DNA of 11,334 bases from assembly GCA_002167555.2 (NCBI GenBank), contig NHDL02000003.1, positions 177,700 to 189,033 on the forward strand, in the 5' to 3' direction. Shown in pieces: positions 1 through 9,324 of the stretch. This stretch comes from Deltaproteobacteria bacterium TMED58 (GTDB taxonomy: Bacteria > Desulfobacterota_D > UBA1144). A program made the position numbers and the translations under genes. Every line of letters begins with the position of its first letter. Position 1 is the first letter of the stretch. The notes beneath the pieces were generated by a model that saw only the letters and a program-made list of their open reading frames with translations, was not told the DNA's origin and made no database searches.

Positions 1-2107
<2,107 letters not shown>

Positions 2108-2124
2108 CTAACTTAATTAAAGGC

Positions 2125-2685
2125 CTAATCTTTCATTCTCGGAAGTGTAATCCCAGTCTGATTTTGATACTTGCCTTTTTTATCTGCATAAGAAATATCA
2201 CACTCTTCATCACCTTCAAAAAACAATACTTGTGCAATTCCCTCGTTTGCATAAATTCTTGCAGGTAATGGAGTTGTATTTGATATTTCCAAAGTCACAT
2301 GACCTTCCCATTCAGGTTCAAATGGTGTTACATTAACAATTATACCACATCTTGCATATGTTGATTTACCCACACAAACTGTTACCGTACTTCTAGGTAT
2401 TCTAAAATATTCCACAGTCCTAGCTAAAGCAAAAGAGTTTGGAGGAATAATACATTCATCATCAATAATAGTAACAAAAGACTTCTCATCAAAGCTTTTT
2501 GGGTCAACAACTGTATTGTAAACATCTGTAAATACTTTAAATTCGTTGCTTACTCTAATATCATACCCATAAGAAGATACTCCGTATGAAATTGCACCAT
2601 CTGTAGTTTGCTTTTCTACGAAAGGTTCAATCATATTATGTTCAAGTGACATTTTTTTTATCCAATGATCTGGCTTAATTCCCAT
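2125..2685 (-). CDS. dcd: dCTP deaminase
   Basis: Deaminates dCTP to dUTP, feeding dUMP and dTTP synthesis in the cytoplasm; family members are homotrimers. The 186-residue protein shows the family hallmarks: [11 protein letters not shown] (34-44), [17 protein letters not shown] (81-97), [10 protein letters not shown] (107-116), then [14 protein letters not shown] with the expected catalytic Glu at 133, and a C-terminal [12 protein letters not shown] (171-182). Length and motifs match the roughly 188-residue proteobacterial form; nothing suggests the bifunctional deaminase/dUTPase. An upstream in-frame ATG at 2700 would add five residues (MEEIY), but the bases just after it form a strong Shine-Dalgarno for the ATG at 2685, so I use 2685. 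The gene starts 18 nt after pheS and precedes gyrB, so it is probably co-transcribed with both. No dut gene is seen in the window. Confidence 0.96.
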   Translation of the reverse strand: MGIKPDHWIKKMSLEHNMIEPFVEKQTTDGAISYGVSSYGYDIRVSNEFKVFTDVYNTVVDPKSFDEKSFVTIIDDECIIPPNSFALARTVEYFRIPRSTVTVCVGKSTYARCGIIVNVTPFEPEWEGHVTLEISNTTPLPARIYANEGIAQVLFFEGDEECDISYADKKGKYQNQTGITLPRMKD

Positions 2686-2692
2686 ATAAATT

Positions 2693-2698
2693 TCCTCC
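2693..2698 (-). promoter_or_regulatory. Ribosome binding site of dcd, decides the start
   Basis: GGAGGA on the minus strand, 7 nt before ATG 2685. It is the strongest Shine-Dalgarno noticed in the window. Because it sits directly behind the upstream ATG at 2700, that ATG is unlikely to be the main start. Confidence 0.8.
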
Positions 2699-2703
2699 AT
2701 TAA

Positions 2704-3690
2704 TTAAAATTGTTTCAAAAACTTTAAATCATTTTGATAGAAATATCTAATATCAGTAATTCCAAATTTAATCATCGATAATCTCTCGACACCCATTCCA
2801 AATGCTAGGCCATTAAATTCTTTAGCATCATAGCCAACTGAAGCAAATACTTTTGGATTTACCATTCCGCAACCTAGCACCTCCATCCATGTTTTTTTAC
2901 CAGATTTATCTTTCCATTCAATATCAAGCTCGGCGCTAGGTTCCGTAAATGGAAAGTAACTAGGTCTAAATCTAGTTTTTATATCACTTCCAAAGAAACG
3001 TGATATAAACTCATTCAATATCCCTTTAAGATTTGCAAAGGTAACTGATTTATCTACTAACAATCCCTCTATTTGATGAAACATTGGGGTATGAGTAACA
3101 TCGCTATCACATCTGTAAACCTTTCCTGGAGATATTATTTTTATTGGTGGTCTATTAGCTTCCATTATTCTAACTTGCATAGGAGACGTATGCGTTCTAA
3201 GCAAACTACCCTCATTCAAATAAAAAGTATCTTGCATATCTCTTGCAGGATGATCCTTAGGAATATTTAATGCCTCAAAATTATAGTAATCTGATTCAAT
3301 CTCAGGACCTTCAAAAGTCTCAAAACCAAATTGAGTAAATATCTCAACAATCTCAGAAGAAACTTGTGAAATTGGATGAGTTGAACCATAACTGGTACCT
3401 TTAGAAGGAAGAGTTATATCAATTTTTTCTTCTGCGAGTTTCTTATCTATCAGGGATCTTTTTAAACTATTCAGCTTAGTTGCAATAAGAGACTCAACTT
3501 CTTTTTTTATTGAGTTAATAATTGGTCCCTGTATTTTTTTTTCTTCGATAGATAGATCTTTAATAGAATTAGTATAAGAAGTAAGTTCTCCCTTCTTGCC
3601 TAAATACTTGGACTTTAAATTCATAAGTTCATTTTCAGACTTAATTATTGAAATCTCTTTTTTAATCTTAGGTATGAGCTGATTAATCAT
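2704..3690 (-). CDS. pheS: Phenylalanine-tRNA ligase alpha subunit
   Basis: Catalytic subunit of the alpha2-beta2 phenylalanyl-tRNA synthetase, which charges tRNA-Phe. The 328-residue length is normal. Residues 1-85 form the charged helical, coiled-coil N-terminal arm that binds tRNA. The class II catalytic core follows: HPISQ (105-109), DHPARDMQDTFYL (146-158), LRTHTSPMQVR (164-174), motif 2 around PGKVYRCDSDVTHTPMFHQ (188-206), RPSYFPFTEPSAE (242-254) and motif 3 GMGVERLSMIKFGITDIR (298-315), ending in the typical LKFLKQF. The ATG at 3690 overlaps the secF stop by 4 nt (ATGA), with AAGGG about 9 nt upstream. The unusual point is context: the beta-subunit gene pheT normally follows directly, but here dcd follows after 18 nt, and no pheT lies in the window. 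Confidence 0.98.
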   Translation of the reverse strand: MINQLIPKIKKEISIIKSENELMNLKSKYLGKKGELTSYTNSIKDLSIEEKKIQGPIINSIKKEVESLIATKLNSLKRSLIDKKLAEEKIDITLPSKGTSYGSTHPISQVSSEIVEIFTQFGFETFEGPEIESDYYNFEALNIPKDHPARDMQDTFYLNEGSLLRTHTSPMQVRIMEANRPPIKIISPGKVYRCDSDVTHTPMFHQIEGLLVDKSVTFANLKGILNEFISRFFGSDIKTRFRPSYFPFTEPSAELDIEWKDKSGKKTWMEVLGCGMVNPKVFASVGYDAKEFNGLAFGMGVERLSMIKFGITDIRYFYQNDLKFLKQF

Positions 3691-4574
3691 TTATTTTTAC
3701 CCTTGTTAAGCATATACATTAAATATGGAGCATAAAAAATTGAAGAATATGTTCCTAATCCAACTCCTAAAATCATTATAAGGGCAAAATCCTTAATTTC
3801 TATCCCTCCCAAGAAGTAAAGAGGAATTAAAACAATCAAGACCGTTATAACAGTCAAAATAGTCCTCGATAAAGTTTGAGTAATACTAATCTGAATAACC
3901 TCTTGCAGTGGTTGAGATAAATTTTTAAGGTTTTCACGAACCCTGTCAAAAATAACTATTGTATCGTTAACGGAATACCCTATGACAGTTAAAATGGCTG
4001 CAATTGATGAAAGGGTAATCTCAATATTCAGTAAAGATATTAAAAAGGCTGTTAAAATAAAATCGTGAAAGAGTGCAAATATTGAAGCTACTGCAAAACT
4101 AAAGCTAAATCTAAAGAAAACATAAGTTAATATGGCCAATGAACCAAAAACTATTGAGTATATACCATTACGAACTAGCTCTTTCCCAACCTTTGGACCT
4201 ATGAAATCGATTCTCTTTACCGAATAGCCACTTGGGGAAAACTCTTTATCTAATACATTTTTTAAGTTTTTCTTATATTTTTGAACATTAACATCTTCAT
4301 TGGTTTCTTCTACAGGGAGTCGTAATAGAAATTCATTATTTGATTCTTTTCCATAATTTTGAATGGTTAAATTTTTATAATTAGCTTTTACAAAATCTTC
4401 TCTGATATCTTCTATGCTTACATCATTTTTGAATGAGACAACAAGCTCTGTTCCACCCATAAATTCAATTCCATAATCGAGTCCACTTTTATTCAGAGTA
4501 TATAAGGAAAATAACACTAATAGTGTAGAGACTAAAAAAGTTGCCTTCATATTTTTAAAAAAATTAAACTTCAT
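3687..4574 (-). CDS. secF: Protein translocase subunit SecF
   Basis: Inner-membrane partner of SecD; the SecDF-YajC complex uses the proton motive force to help pull secreted proteins through SecYEG. The 295-residue protein has TM1 at about 11-28, then the family signature YGIEFMGGTELVV (34-46) at the start of the periplasmic P4 domain (about 30-130). Five further TM segments lie near 136-153, 160-182, 186-206, 236-256 and 262-286. VIGYSVNDTIVIFDRVREN (197-215) carries the conserved N203-D204 pair in TM4. The ATG at 4574 lies 11 nt inside the end of secD, with GAGAGG 5 nt upstream. The 3' end overlaps pheS by 4 nt, so translational coupling on both sides is likely. Confidence 0.98.
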   Translation of the reverse strand: MKFNFFKNMKATFLVSTLLVLFSLYTLNKSGLDYGIEFMGGTELVVSFKNDVSIEDIREDFVKANYKNLTIQNYGKESNNEFLLRLPVEETNEDVNVQKYKKNLKNVLDKEFSPSGYSVKRIDFIGPKVGKELVRNGIYSIVFGSLAILTYVFFRFSFSFAVASIFALFHDFILTAFLISLLNIEITLSSIAAILTVIGYSVNDTIVIFDRVRENLKNLSQPLQEVIQISITQTLSRTILTVITVLIVLIPLYFLGGIEIKDFALIMILGVGLGTYSSIFYAPYLMYMLNKGKNK

Positions 4575-6135
4575 TTTGGCCTCTCATTGGTGGCAATGAT
4601 TTAACAAAATATTTTGTGAGAACTCTTGCAAAAACTATATTAGAGAAAATGGTAGAAAAAAGACCAATTGAAAGAGTTACCGCAAAACCTTTAATCGGAC
4701 CATCGCCCAACAAGAACATGCAAATTGCAGCAATCAGAGTAGTAAAGTTTGCATCAATAATAGTCGATACTGATCTATCAAACCCTAATTCTATACTTGA
4801 GATTACATCTTTCCCTTTATTTAACTCTTCTTTAATTCTTTCATAGATAATTATATTCCCATCTACGGCCATTCCCAAAGTTAGTACTAATCCTGCAATA
4901 CCTGGGAAGGTTAGAGTAACACCAAAAAGAGATAGCAAACCAAAAATACAAATAAGATTAAAAACTAATGCAAAATCACAAACTAGCCCTAACTTTCTAT
5001 AGTAATAAATCATAAACATAAAAATTAAAATTGAAGCAAATATTATAGAGTTCTTGCCGTTTTGAATAGAGTCTAATCCTAACGAAGGACCAATTGTTTT
5101 TTCTTGTAATATTGAAATAGGGATAGGTAATGAGCCCGATTTAAGTATAATTGCTAAATCATTGGCTTCTTCAAAGGTAAAAGTGCCACTAATACTGCCG
5201 CTACCAAAAATCTGACTTTGAACTACAGGAGCTGATTTAACTTTTCCATCTAAAATTATTGCAATTTTATTGCCAATATTCTCTTTCGTTATTTTTGAGA
5301 AAATAGATGAGCCTGATTTGTCCAGACTAAAAGAAACATATGGTCTATTGAATTCATCGTACGAGACACTAGCATCTTCGATTGATTCACCTTTCAATTT
5401 TGAACTTTTTATAGTAGCAAGATAATTATCATCGACTCCTTCATAAAATGAAAACTTATTTTCTTGATCTTTATATTTTTGTATCAAAACCGCCAATGAA
5501 TCTCCTTCTTCAACTACGGGCTTGAATTCTAGCATAGCAGTTTTGGATATTATATTAAGAATTCGTTCACGGTCACTTTCATTAATTCCTGGAATCTGAA
5601 CAATTATCCTTTCAGTACCTGACAACTGAATTGAAGATTCAATTACACCAAACTGGTCAATCCTATTGGATAAAATATTTTTAACTTGTTTCAATAAATT
5701 ATTCTTAGTTTTTAACATAAAGTCTTCTTTTAATATTATTAAAATTGTTTCTGGGGTAATGCTTAAAATATAATTAGTATTCTCATCTAATTCTTTTTTT
5801 GCAGACTCTAAACTTTCTGAATCGTAGAATGTTAAAATAATTTCATTATTTTGGTTAGTTAAAATATCTCTAATAAGAATTTTCTTATTTAATATTTCTG
5901 CTTTAATTTTAGAAGCTTCTTTTTCAGAAATCACAGAAGATGAAACTTTTTTATTAAGGCCTAAAACAACAAATATTCCTCCCCTTAAATCAAGTCCAAG
6001 ATTTACTTTATTTGCAGGGAAAATATAGCTCCACCAACTGGGGAGATTATTGGATTGAAAAGTTGGATAAATAAAAACCAAAGAAAGCAACAAAACCAAA
6101 AAGGAAAAGAATCTATATAATTTTATTTTGTTCAT
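4564..6135 (-). CDS. secD: Protein translocase subunit SecD
   Basis: RND-family membrane protein that with SecF drives late steps of Sec-dependent export. The 523-residue protein has an N-terminal TM (about 8-24), then LGLDLRGG (46-53) opening the large periplasmic P1 region (about 30-360). That region includes NRIDQFGVIESSIQ (157-170), RIIVQIPGI (176-184) and the head-domain stretch to about 340. Five TM segments follow (about 363-377, 385-403, 408-430, 460-477, 483-505). LTLGMAVDGNIIIYERIKEEL (418-438) holds D425, the counterpart of the proton-relay Asp519 of E. coli SecD. It is shorter than the 615-residue E. coli protein but within the range of the family, the difference being in the periplasmic part. 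It starts 12 nt after yajC, with only a weak ribosome binding site, and overlaps secF by 11 nt. Confidence 0.98.
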   Translation of the reverse strand: MNKIKLYRFFSFLVLLLSLVFIYPTFQSNNLPSWWSYIFPANKVNLGLDLRGGIFVVLGLNKKVSSSVISEKEASKIKAEILNKKILIRDILTNQNNEIILTFYDSESLESAKKELDENTNYILSITPETILIILKEDFMLKTKNNLLKQVKNILSNRIDQFGVIESSIQLSGTERIIVQIPGINESDRERILNIISKTAMLEFKPVVEEGDSLAVLIQKYKDQENKFSFYEGVDDNYLATIKSSKLKGESIEDASVSYDEFNRPYVSFSLDKSGSSIFSKITKENIGNKIAIILDGKVKSAPVVQSQIFGSGSISGTFTFEEANDLAIILKSGSLPIPISILQEKTIGPSLGLDSIQNGKNSIIFASILIFMFMIYYYRKLGLVCDFALVFNLICIFGLLSLFGVTLTFPGIAGLVLTLGMAVDGNIIIYERIKEELNKGKDVISSIELGFDRSVSTIIDANFTTLIAAICMFLLGDGPIKGFAVTLSIGLFSTIFSNIVFARVLTKYFVKSLPPMRGQNEV

Positions 6136-6147
6136 AAAATCAACTTT

Positions 6148-6516
6148 TTATTTTTTTTCCTCATTGTCCACTAATGAATTAACAAAATCTCTTTTAATCT
6201 TAATGTTAACTCCTTTGGAAATTTCTACTACTAAAATATCATCATCTAAAATATCAATAATTTTTACCAATATACCACCATTGGTTATTATATTAGTCCC
6301 TTTTTTAAGAGACTTAAGCATATCCTCACGTGCATTCTGCTGTTTGCTTTGAGGTCTTATTATTAAAAAATAAAATAGTATTATAATTAATACGAAAGGT
6401 AAGAATGGACCTATAAAGCCCATGGGAGAACCACCCGCATCAGGTGGAGGCGCGCAGGAAGCAATAAATACAAGTATAAGCATTACTATAATCATTTCTA
6501 ATTTAATCAGTTTCAT
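6148..6516 (-). CDS. yajC: Sec translocon accessory protein YajC, with apparent lipoprotein signal
   Basis: Small membrane partner of SecDF. The 122-residue protein has the YajC core: SPMGFIGPFLPF, a hydrophobic TM at about 36-54, IIRPQSKQQNAREDMLKSLKKG (IRPQ followed by the basic cytoplasmic helix), ITNGGILVKI and the end motif IKRDFV. Ahead of this lies an extra hydrophobic segment (residues 8-18) ending in I-A-S-C with Cys at 21, which fits a lipobox, then a Pro/Gly-rich linker. Typical YajC has only a short segment before its TM, so the mature protein may be lipid-anchored as well as membrane-spanning. The start at 6516 is favoured by GAGAGG 7 nt upstream; ATG 6495 is an alternative but loses the basic n-region. 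It overlaps the end of tgt by 14 nt. Confidence 0.95.
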   Translation of the reverse strand: MKLIKLEMIIVMLILVFIASCAPPPDAGGSPMGFIGPFLPFVLIIILFYFLIIRPQSKQQNAREDMLKSLKKGTNIITNGGILVKIIDILDDDILVVEISKGVNIKIKRDFVNSLVDNEEKK

Positions 6517-7612
6517 TTTCGTACCTCTCTAAAAAAGCTCTTTTAAATTCTATAAACTTACCATCTTTTATAGAATTTTTAATAGATTCAATTAATTGTT
6601 TATAAAAATAAAGATTATTCATCGTCATTAAAGATAGTGCTGTCATCTCTTTTGAAGTGTATAAGTGCCTTAAATAGCCTAAACTATAGTTTGAACATGG
6701 ATGATTAGCATCGTCCTCATCAATTAACTTATCTGACATATGGAATTCACTATTTTTAATATTAATTTTTCCATTTTTTGTATATAAAGTTCCATTTCTT
6801 GCATTTCTAGTTGGAACTACACAATCAAAAACATCAACCCCAAGTTCTACCGATTTTATAATATCTTCAGGTTTACCTATTCCCATTGAATATCTTGGTT
6901 TATCCTCAGGAATCATAGAGCATATCTGCTCAGTTATTTCGTAGGTTCGTGACTGCCCCTCACCTAACCCCAACCCCCCAATCGCGTACCCATCAAATTC
7001 AATTTCTAACATATGTTCTAAAGATGTTTTTCTCAAATCTTCATAAATACCCCCCTGAACAATTCCAAACAACATAGATTCACTTTTTTTAAATTTTTTT
7101 GACCTTAAAGCCCAATCCTTTGTTCTATTTATAGACTCTAATATCCTGGAATACTCGGAATCTGGCTTAGGGCAATCATCAAAAATCATCATAATATCAG
7201 AACCAAGGTGTTGTTGAATTTCAATGGATAGTTCAGGTGAAATAAAATTAACAGAGCCATCAATAAATGATTTAAATTTTACCCCTTCATCAGAAATCTT
7301 GGCTGTAGGTGAAAGACTATAAACTTGGAAACCACCACTATCAGATAGGATACTGTTATTCCAGTTCATAAAGGAATGTAAGCCTCCATATTCAGTAATG
7401 GCTTTATGACCAGGTTTTAGAAATAAGTGATATGCATTAGTAACAACCATATCGAAACCCATTTCTTTCAAATTATCAGTTGTTAAAGTCTTTGGAACAG
7501 CCTTTGTACAAACAGGCATAAAAACTGGAGTCTCAACTGTACCCGATTTTGTGACAAGAGATCCAACTCTTGCTTTTGAATTAGAATCTTTATTTTTTAA
7601 GCTAAAAGCCAT
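6503..7612 (-). CDS. tgt: tRNA-guanine transglycosylase (queuosine), zinc site degenerate
   Basis: Exchanges guanine-34 for preQ1 in GUN-anticodon tRNAs, the first tRNA-level step to queuosine. The 369-residue TIM-barrel protein keeps the active site: TPVFMPV (28-34), DSGGFQV (91-97) with general-base D91, FGIVQGG (182-188), IGGLGLGE (211-218) and VDVFDCVVPTRNARNG (259-274) with nucleophile D263. The C-terminal zinc site, normally CxCxxC plus His (E. coli C302, C304, C307, H333), reads D301, N303, C306 and N332, so three of four ligands are replaced. The surrounding NYSLGYLRHL and NNLYFYKQLI are otherwise conserved, so this is not a frame error. A TTG at 7615 could add one residue, but ATG 7612, overlapping the dapB stop by 1 nt (TGATG), fits the family start. 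It sits in the classical tgt-yajC-secDF order. Confidence 0.96.
   Translation of the reverse strand: MAFSLKNKDSNSKARVGSLVTKSGTVETPVFMPVCTKAVPKTLTTDNLKEMGFDMVVTNAYHLFLKPGHKAITEYGGLHSFMNWNNSILSDSGGFQVYSLSPTAKISDEGVKFKSFIDGSVNFISPELSIEIQQHLGSDIMMIFDDCPKPDSEYSRILESINRTKDWALRSKKFKKSESMLFGIVQGGIYEDLRKTSLEHMLEIEFDGYAIGGLGLGEGQSRTYEITEQICSMIPEDKPRYSMGIGKPEDIIKSVELGVDVFDCVVPTRNARNGTLYTKNGKINIKNSEFHMSDKLIDEDDANHPCSNYSLGYLRHLYTSKEMTALSLMTMNNLYFYKQLIESIKNSIKDGKFIEFKRAFLERYENETD
6524..6529 (-). promoter_or_regulatory. Ribosome binding site of yajC
   Basis: GAGAGG on the minus strand, 7 nt before ATG 6516 and inside the last codons of tgt. It supports the upstream of the two possible yajC starts, and so the presence of the basic residues in front of the lipobox segment. 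Confidence 0.65.
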
Positions 7613-8418
7613 CAAATTAAATCTTGAACAGAAAAAAATCCTTTTTTCTTTTTTAGAAGCTTTAAACCGAGGCTAACTGCTCCATTAGCAAAGACCTCTC
7701 TTCCTAAAGCTTGGTGAGTTAAATAAACATTCTCCATTGCTCCAAAAGAAGATATTTTATGTTCTCCAACAATATCACCACCACGAATAACAGTCATACC
7801 TAATTCACCTTTTCTTCTTTTCAAAGATTTAGACTCTCCTCTATAACTTACTATTTTTTCAGTTTTCGTTTGCAAAGAACTAGATATAGAATCTGCTAAC
7901 AATAACGCAGTCCCACTGGGTGAATCAATTTTATCTTTATGATGGGTTTCAGTAATTTCTAAATCAGTAGCTGAAAAATAATCAATATTTTCCTTTATTA
8001 TTTTAATTAACAAATTAATTCCTAAACTCATATTGTAAGATTGAAGAACCGGGATTTTCTTGGATATCTTTTTTAATTCAGTAATTTGCTTAGAGCTAAA
8101 TCCTGTTGTACCAGTGACAAAAGGAACACGAAATCCCTCGGCCTTTTTAGCCAAAGAGATAGAAGATTTTGGGCTTGAGAAATCAATAATTAGATCAACA
8201 TCAAGCTTAGAGGGTGCCTTGGAATATTTTATATCTTTAAGTTTATACTTTTTCATATCTCTTTCTGAATAAATAGAATCATGAAGATAAGGGTGAACTG
8301 GAACATCAACTGCATATTTAACTTCGAGGTCACTATTACTCTTACATGCGCTTATTACTGACTGTCCCATCTTGCCCAAAGCGCCATTAACAAATACAGT
8401 TTTTTTGTTTTTACTCAT
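7612..8418 (-). CDS. dapB: 4-hydroxy-tetrahydrodipicolinate reductase
   Basis: NAD(P)H-dependent reductase of the diaminopimelate pathway, making tetrahydrodipicolinate for lysine and peptidoglycan cross-linking. The 268-residue length is normal. The Rossmann nucleotide-binding loop is GALGKMG (12-18), with GxxGxxG spacing. D38 at the end of the second strand suggests, but does not prove, acceptance of NADH. VTGTTGF (101-107) and SYNMSLGINLL (127-137) follow. The catalytic and substrate site is ETHHKDKIDSPSGTA (157-171) with H159, H160 and K163. The C-terminus has THQALGREVFANGAVSLGLKLL (234-255), as expected. It is the first gene of the long minus-strand unit. Its ATG at 8418 has no visible Shine-Dalgarno, and a promoter-like pair just upstream would leave almost no leader. 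The stop overlaps the tgt start by 1 nt. Confidence 0.97.
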   Translation of the reverse strand: MSKNKKTVFVNGALGKMGQSVISACKSNSDLEVKYAVDVPVHPYLHDSIYSERDMKKYKLKDIKYSKAPSKLDVDLIIDFSSPKSSISLAKKAEGFRVPFVTGTTGFSSKQITELKKISKKIPVLQSYNMSLGINLLIKIIKENIDYFSATDLEITETHHKDKIDSPSGTALLLADSISSSLQTKTEKIVSYRGESKSLKRRKGELGMTVIRGGDIVGEHKISSFGAMENVYLTHQALGREVFANGAVSLGLKLLKKKKGFFSVQDLI

Positions 8419-8427
8419 AAATAAAGC

Positions 8428-8455
8428 ATAATACTTGTTAAAATGAATAATTCAA
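8428..8455 (-). promoter_or_regulatory. Putative promoter of the dapB-gyrB unit
   Basis: On the minus strand, TTGAAT (8455-8450) and TATTAT (8433-8428) are separated by 16 nt, a reasonable sigma-70 match (4/6 and 5/6). Transcription would start near 8421, only about 3-5 nt before the dapB ATG, predicting a leaderless or nearly leaderless message. Chance matches are common in AT-rich DNA, so this is tentative. Confidence 0.4.
8436..8444 (+). promoter_or_regulatory. Putative extended -10 element for yicC
   Basis: TGT-TAAAAT on the plus strand is an extended -10 match with no good -35 hexamer at 16-18 nt. A start site near 8451 would fall just before the yicC ribosome binding site and after the upstream ATG at 8443, which agrees with the later start codon. 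It lies inside the -35/-10 spacer of the divergent dapB promoter candidate. Confidence 0.3.
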
Positions 8456-8459
8456 AGGG
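8454..8459 (+). promoter_or_regulatory. Ribosome binding site of yicC, decides the start
   Basis: AAAGGG lies 7 nt before ATG 8467. It falls within the extra eight codons that a start at ATG 8443 would add, so 8467 is the likely start. Confidence 0.6.
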
Positions 8460-8466
8460 TTTAAAA

Positions 8467-9315
8467 ATGACTAGAAGTATGACAGGCTTTGCATCAGTAA
8501 ATGGTAAAAATAATAAAACAAATTTTATAATCCAACTAAAGTCAGAAAATAGTAGAAGTCTGGATGTGTTAATATATGATCAACTTAACAATTACGAATT
8601 ACAAGAAAAAATCAAGAAAATTATAAAAAAGGATTTTGAAAGAGGGAAGATTCGGATTTCTATTGATTATAATAAAAATAATTCATTCGATAATAAAAAT
8701 ATAGGGAAACAATTAAATGAATTTTCTAATCTTTCTCATAAATTCAATATTAAACCAACAATCTCAATTGGAGAACTAAATGATATAGCAAACAAAGAAG
8801 TTGTAATCGAACAATCCTCTGATAGATCTGTTAATTTTCAATTAAAACTGATCAAGAAAGGTATCAAGGATTTGATAAAAAGTCAGGAAGTAGAGGGTCT
8901 AAATCTTATTAAGGATATATCCTCAAAAATGAATAAGATTAATAAAACAAAACAGCAAATTATAAAAAAAACTCGTACTTATAAGTACAACTTAGAAAAA
9001 AAGTATAAGAAAGAAATTGTGAAAAGTGTCGAAGGTATAGACCCATTAGAACTCAAGAGAGATATAAGTAATGCATTAGACAAAGTTGATATTGAGGAGG
9101 AAATAATTAGACTAGACTCACACATATCCGAACTGAGTAACATACTAAGAAGTAAAGGTGCAAAAGGGCTAAAAATTGACTTTTATATGCAAGAAATAAA
9201 TCGTGAAGCAAATACAATTTCATCTAAAAGTAAGGATCCAAAGTTATCAGATTTAGCTATCGAAATTAAAACCTATTTAAATCAAATCAGAGAGTTGGCA
9301 GCTAACTTAAGCTGA
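8467..9315 (+). CDS. yicC: YicC/YloC family endoribonuclease
   Basis: YicC-family proteins are ribonucleases; in E. coli YicC promotes decay of small RNAs such as RyhB. The 282 residues from ATG 8467 compare well with 287 in E. coli. Family hallmarks are the N-terminal MTRSMTGFA (1-9), the SENSRSLDV segment followed by ERGKIRISIDY, a charged Lys-rich middle, and the conserved C-terminal block: VDIEEEIIRLDSHISEL, the KGLKIDF stretch and MQEINREANTISSKSKD, ending in IKTYLNQIRELAANL. A start at ATG 8443 would put eight extra residues before the universal RSMTGF and swallow the ribosome binding site. Usual partners (gmk, rpoZ or rph-pyrE) are not present: the gene stands alone, divergent from dapB and convergent with rsmG. 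The protein is very rich in Lys and Ile, in line with the AT-rich genome. Confidence 0.94.
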   Translation: MTRSMTGFASVNGKNNKTNFIIQLKSENSRSLDVLIYDQLNNYELQEKIKKIIKKDFERGKIRISIDYNKNNSFDNKNIGKQLNEFSNLSHKFNIKPTISIGELNDIANKEVVIEQSSDRSVNFQLKLIKKGIKDLIKSQEVEGLNLIKDISSKMNKINKTKQQIIKKTRTYKYNLEKKYKKEIVKSVEGIDPLELKRDISNALDKVDIEEEIIRLDSHISELSNILRSKGAKGLKIDFYMQEINREANTISSKSKDPKLSDLAIEIKTYLNQIRELAANLS

Positions 9316-9324
9316 ATAATTCAG
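9312..9324. terminator. Perfect 13-nt palindrome over both stop codons; weak bidirectional terminator candidate
   Basis: CTGAAT-A-ATTCAG contains the yicC TGA (plus strand) and, on the other strand, the rsmG TGA. A 5-bp stem with a TAA loop, extendable by one G-T pair, could form in either transcript. There is no U-tract on either side and the stem is short, so intrinsic termination is doubtful; part of the symmetry comes from the facing stop codons. Confidence 0.25.

Noticed and set aside
3073-3270. 65-codon plus-strand frame within pheS
   Set aside because: It is antisense to PheS motif 2 and has no independent support.
4616-4846. 76-codon plus-strand frame within secD
   Set aside because: It is the complement of the conserved SecD TM4-TM6 region.
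6128-6352. 74-codon plus-strand frame over yajC and the secD start
   Set aside because: It is antisense to conserved YajC; its hydrophobicity mirrors the membrane protein on the other strand.
8060-8272. 70-codon plus-strand frame within dapB
   Set aside because: It is a shadow frame opposite conserved DapB sequence.
8419-8466. Lysine riboswitch ahead of dapB
   Set aside because: Only 48 bp separate dapB from yicC, far too short for the lysine aptamer, and no such fold is visible.
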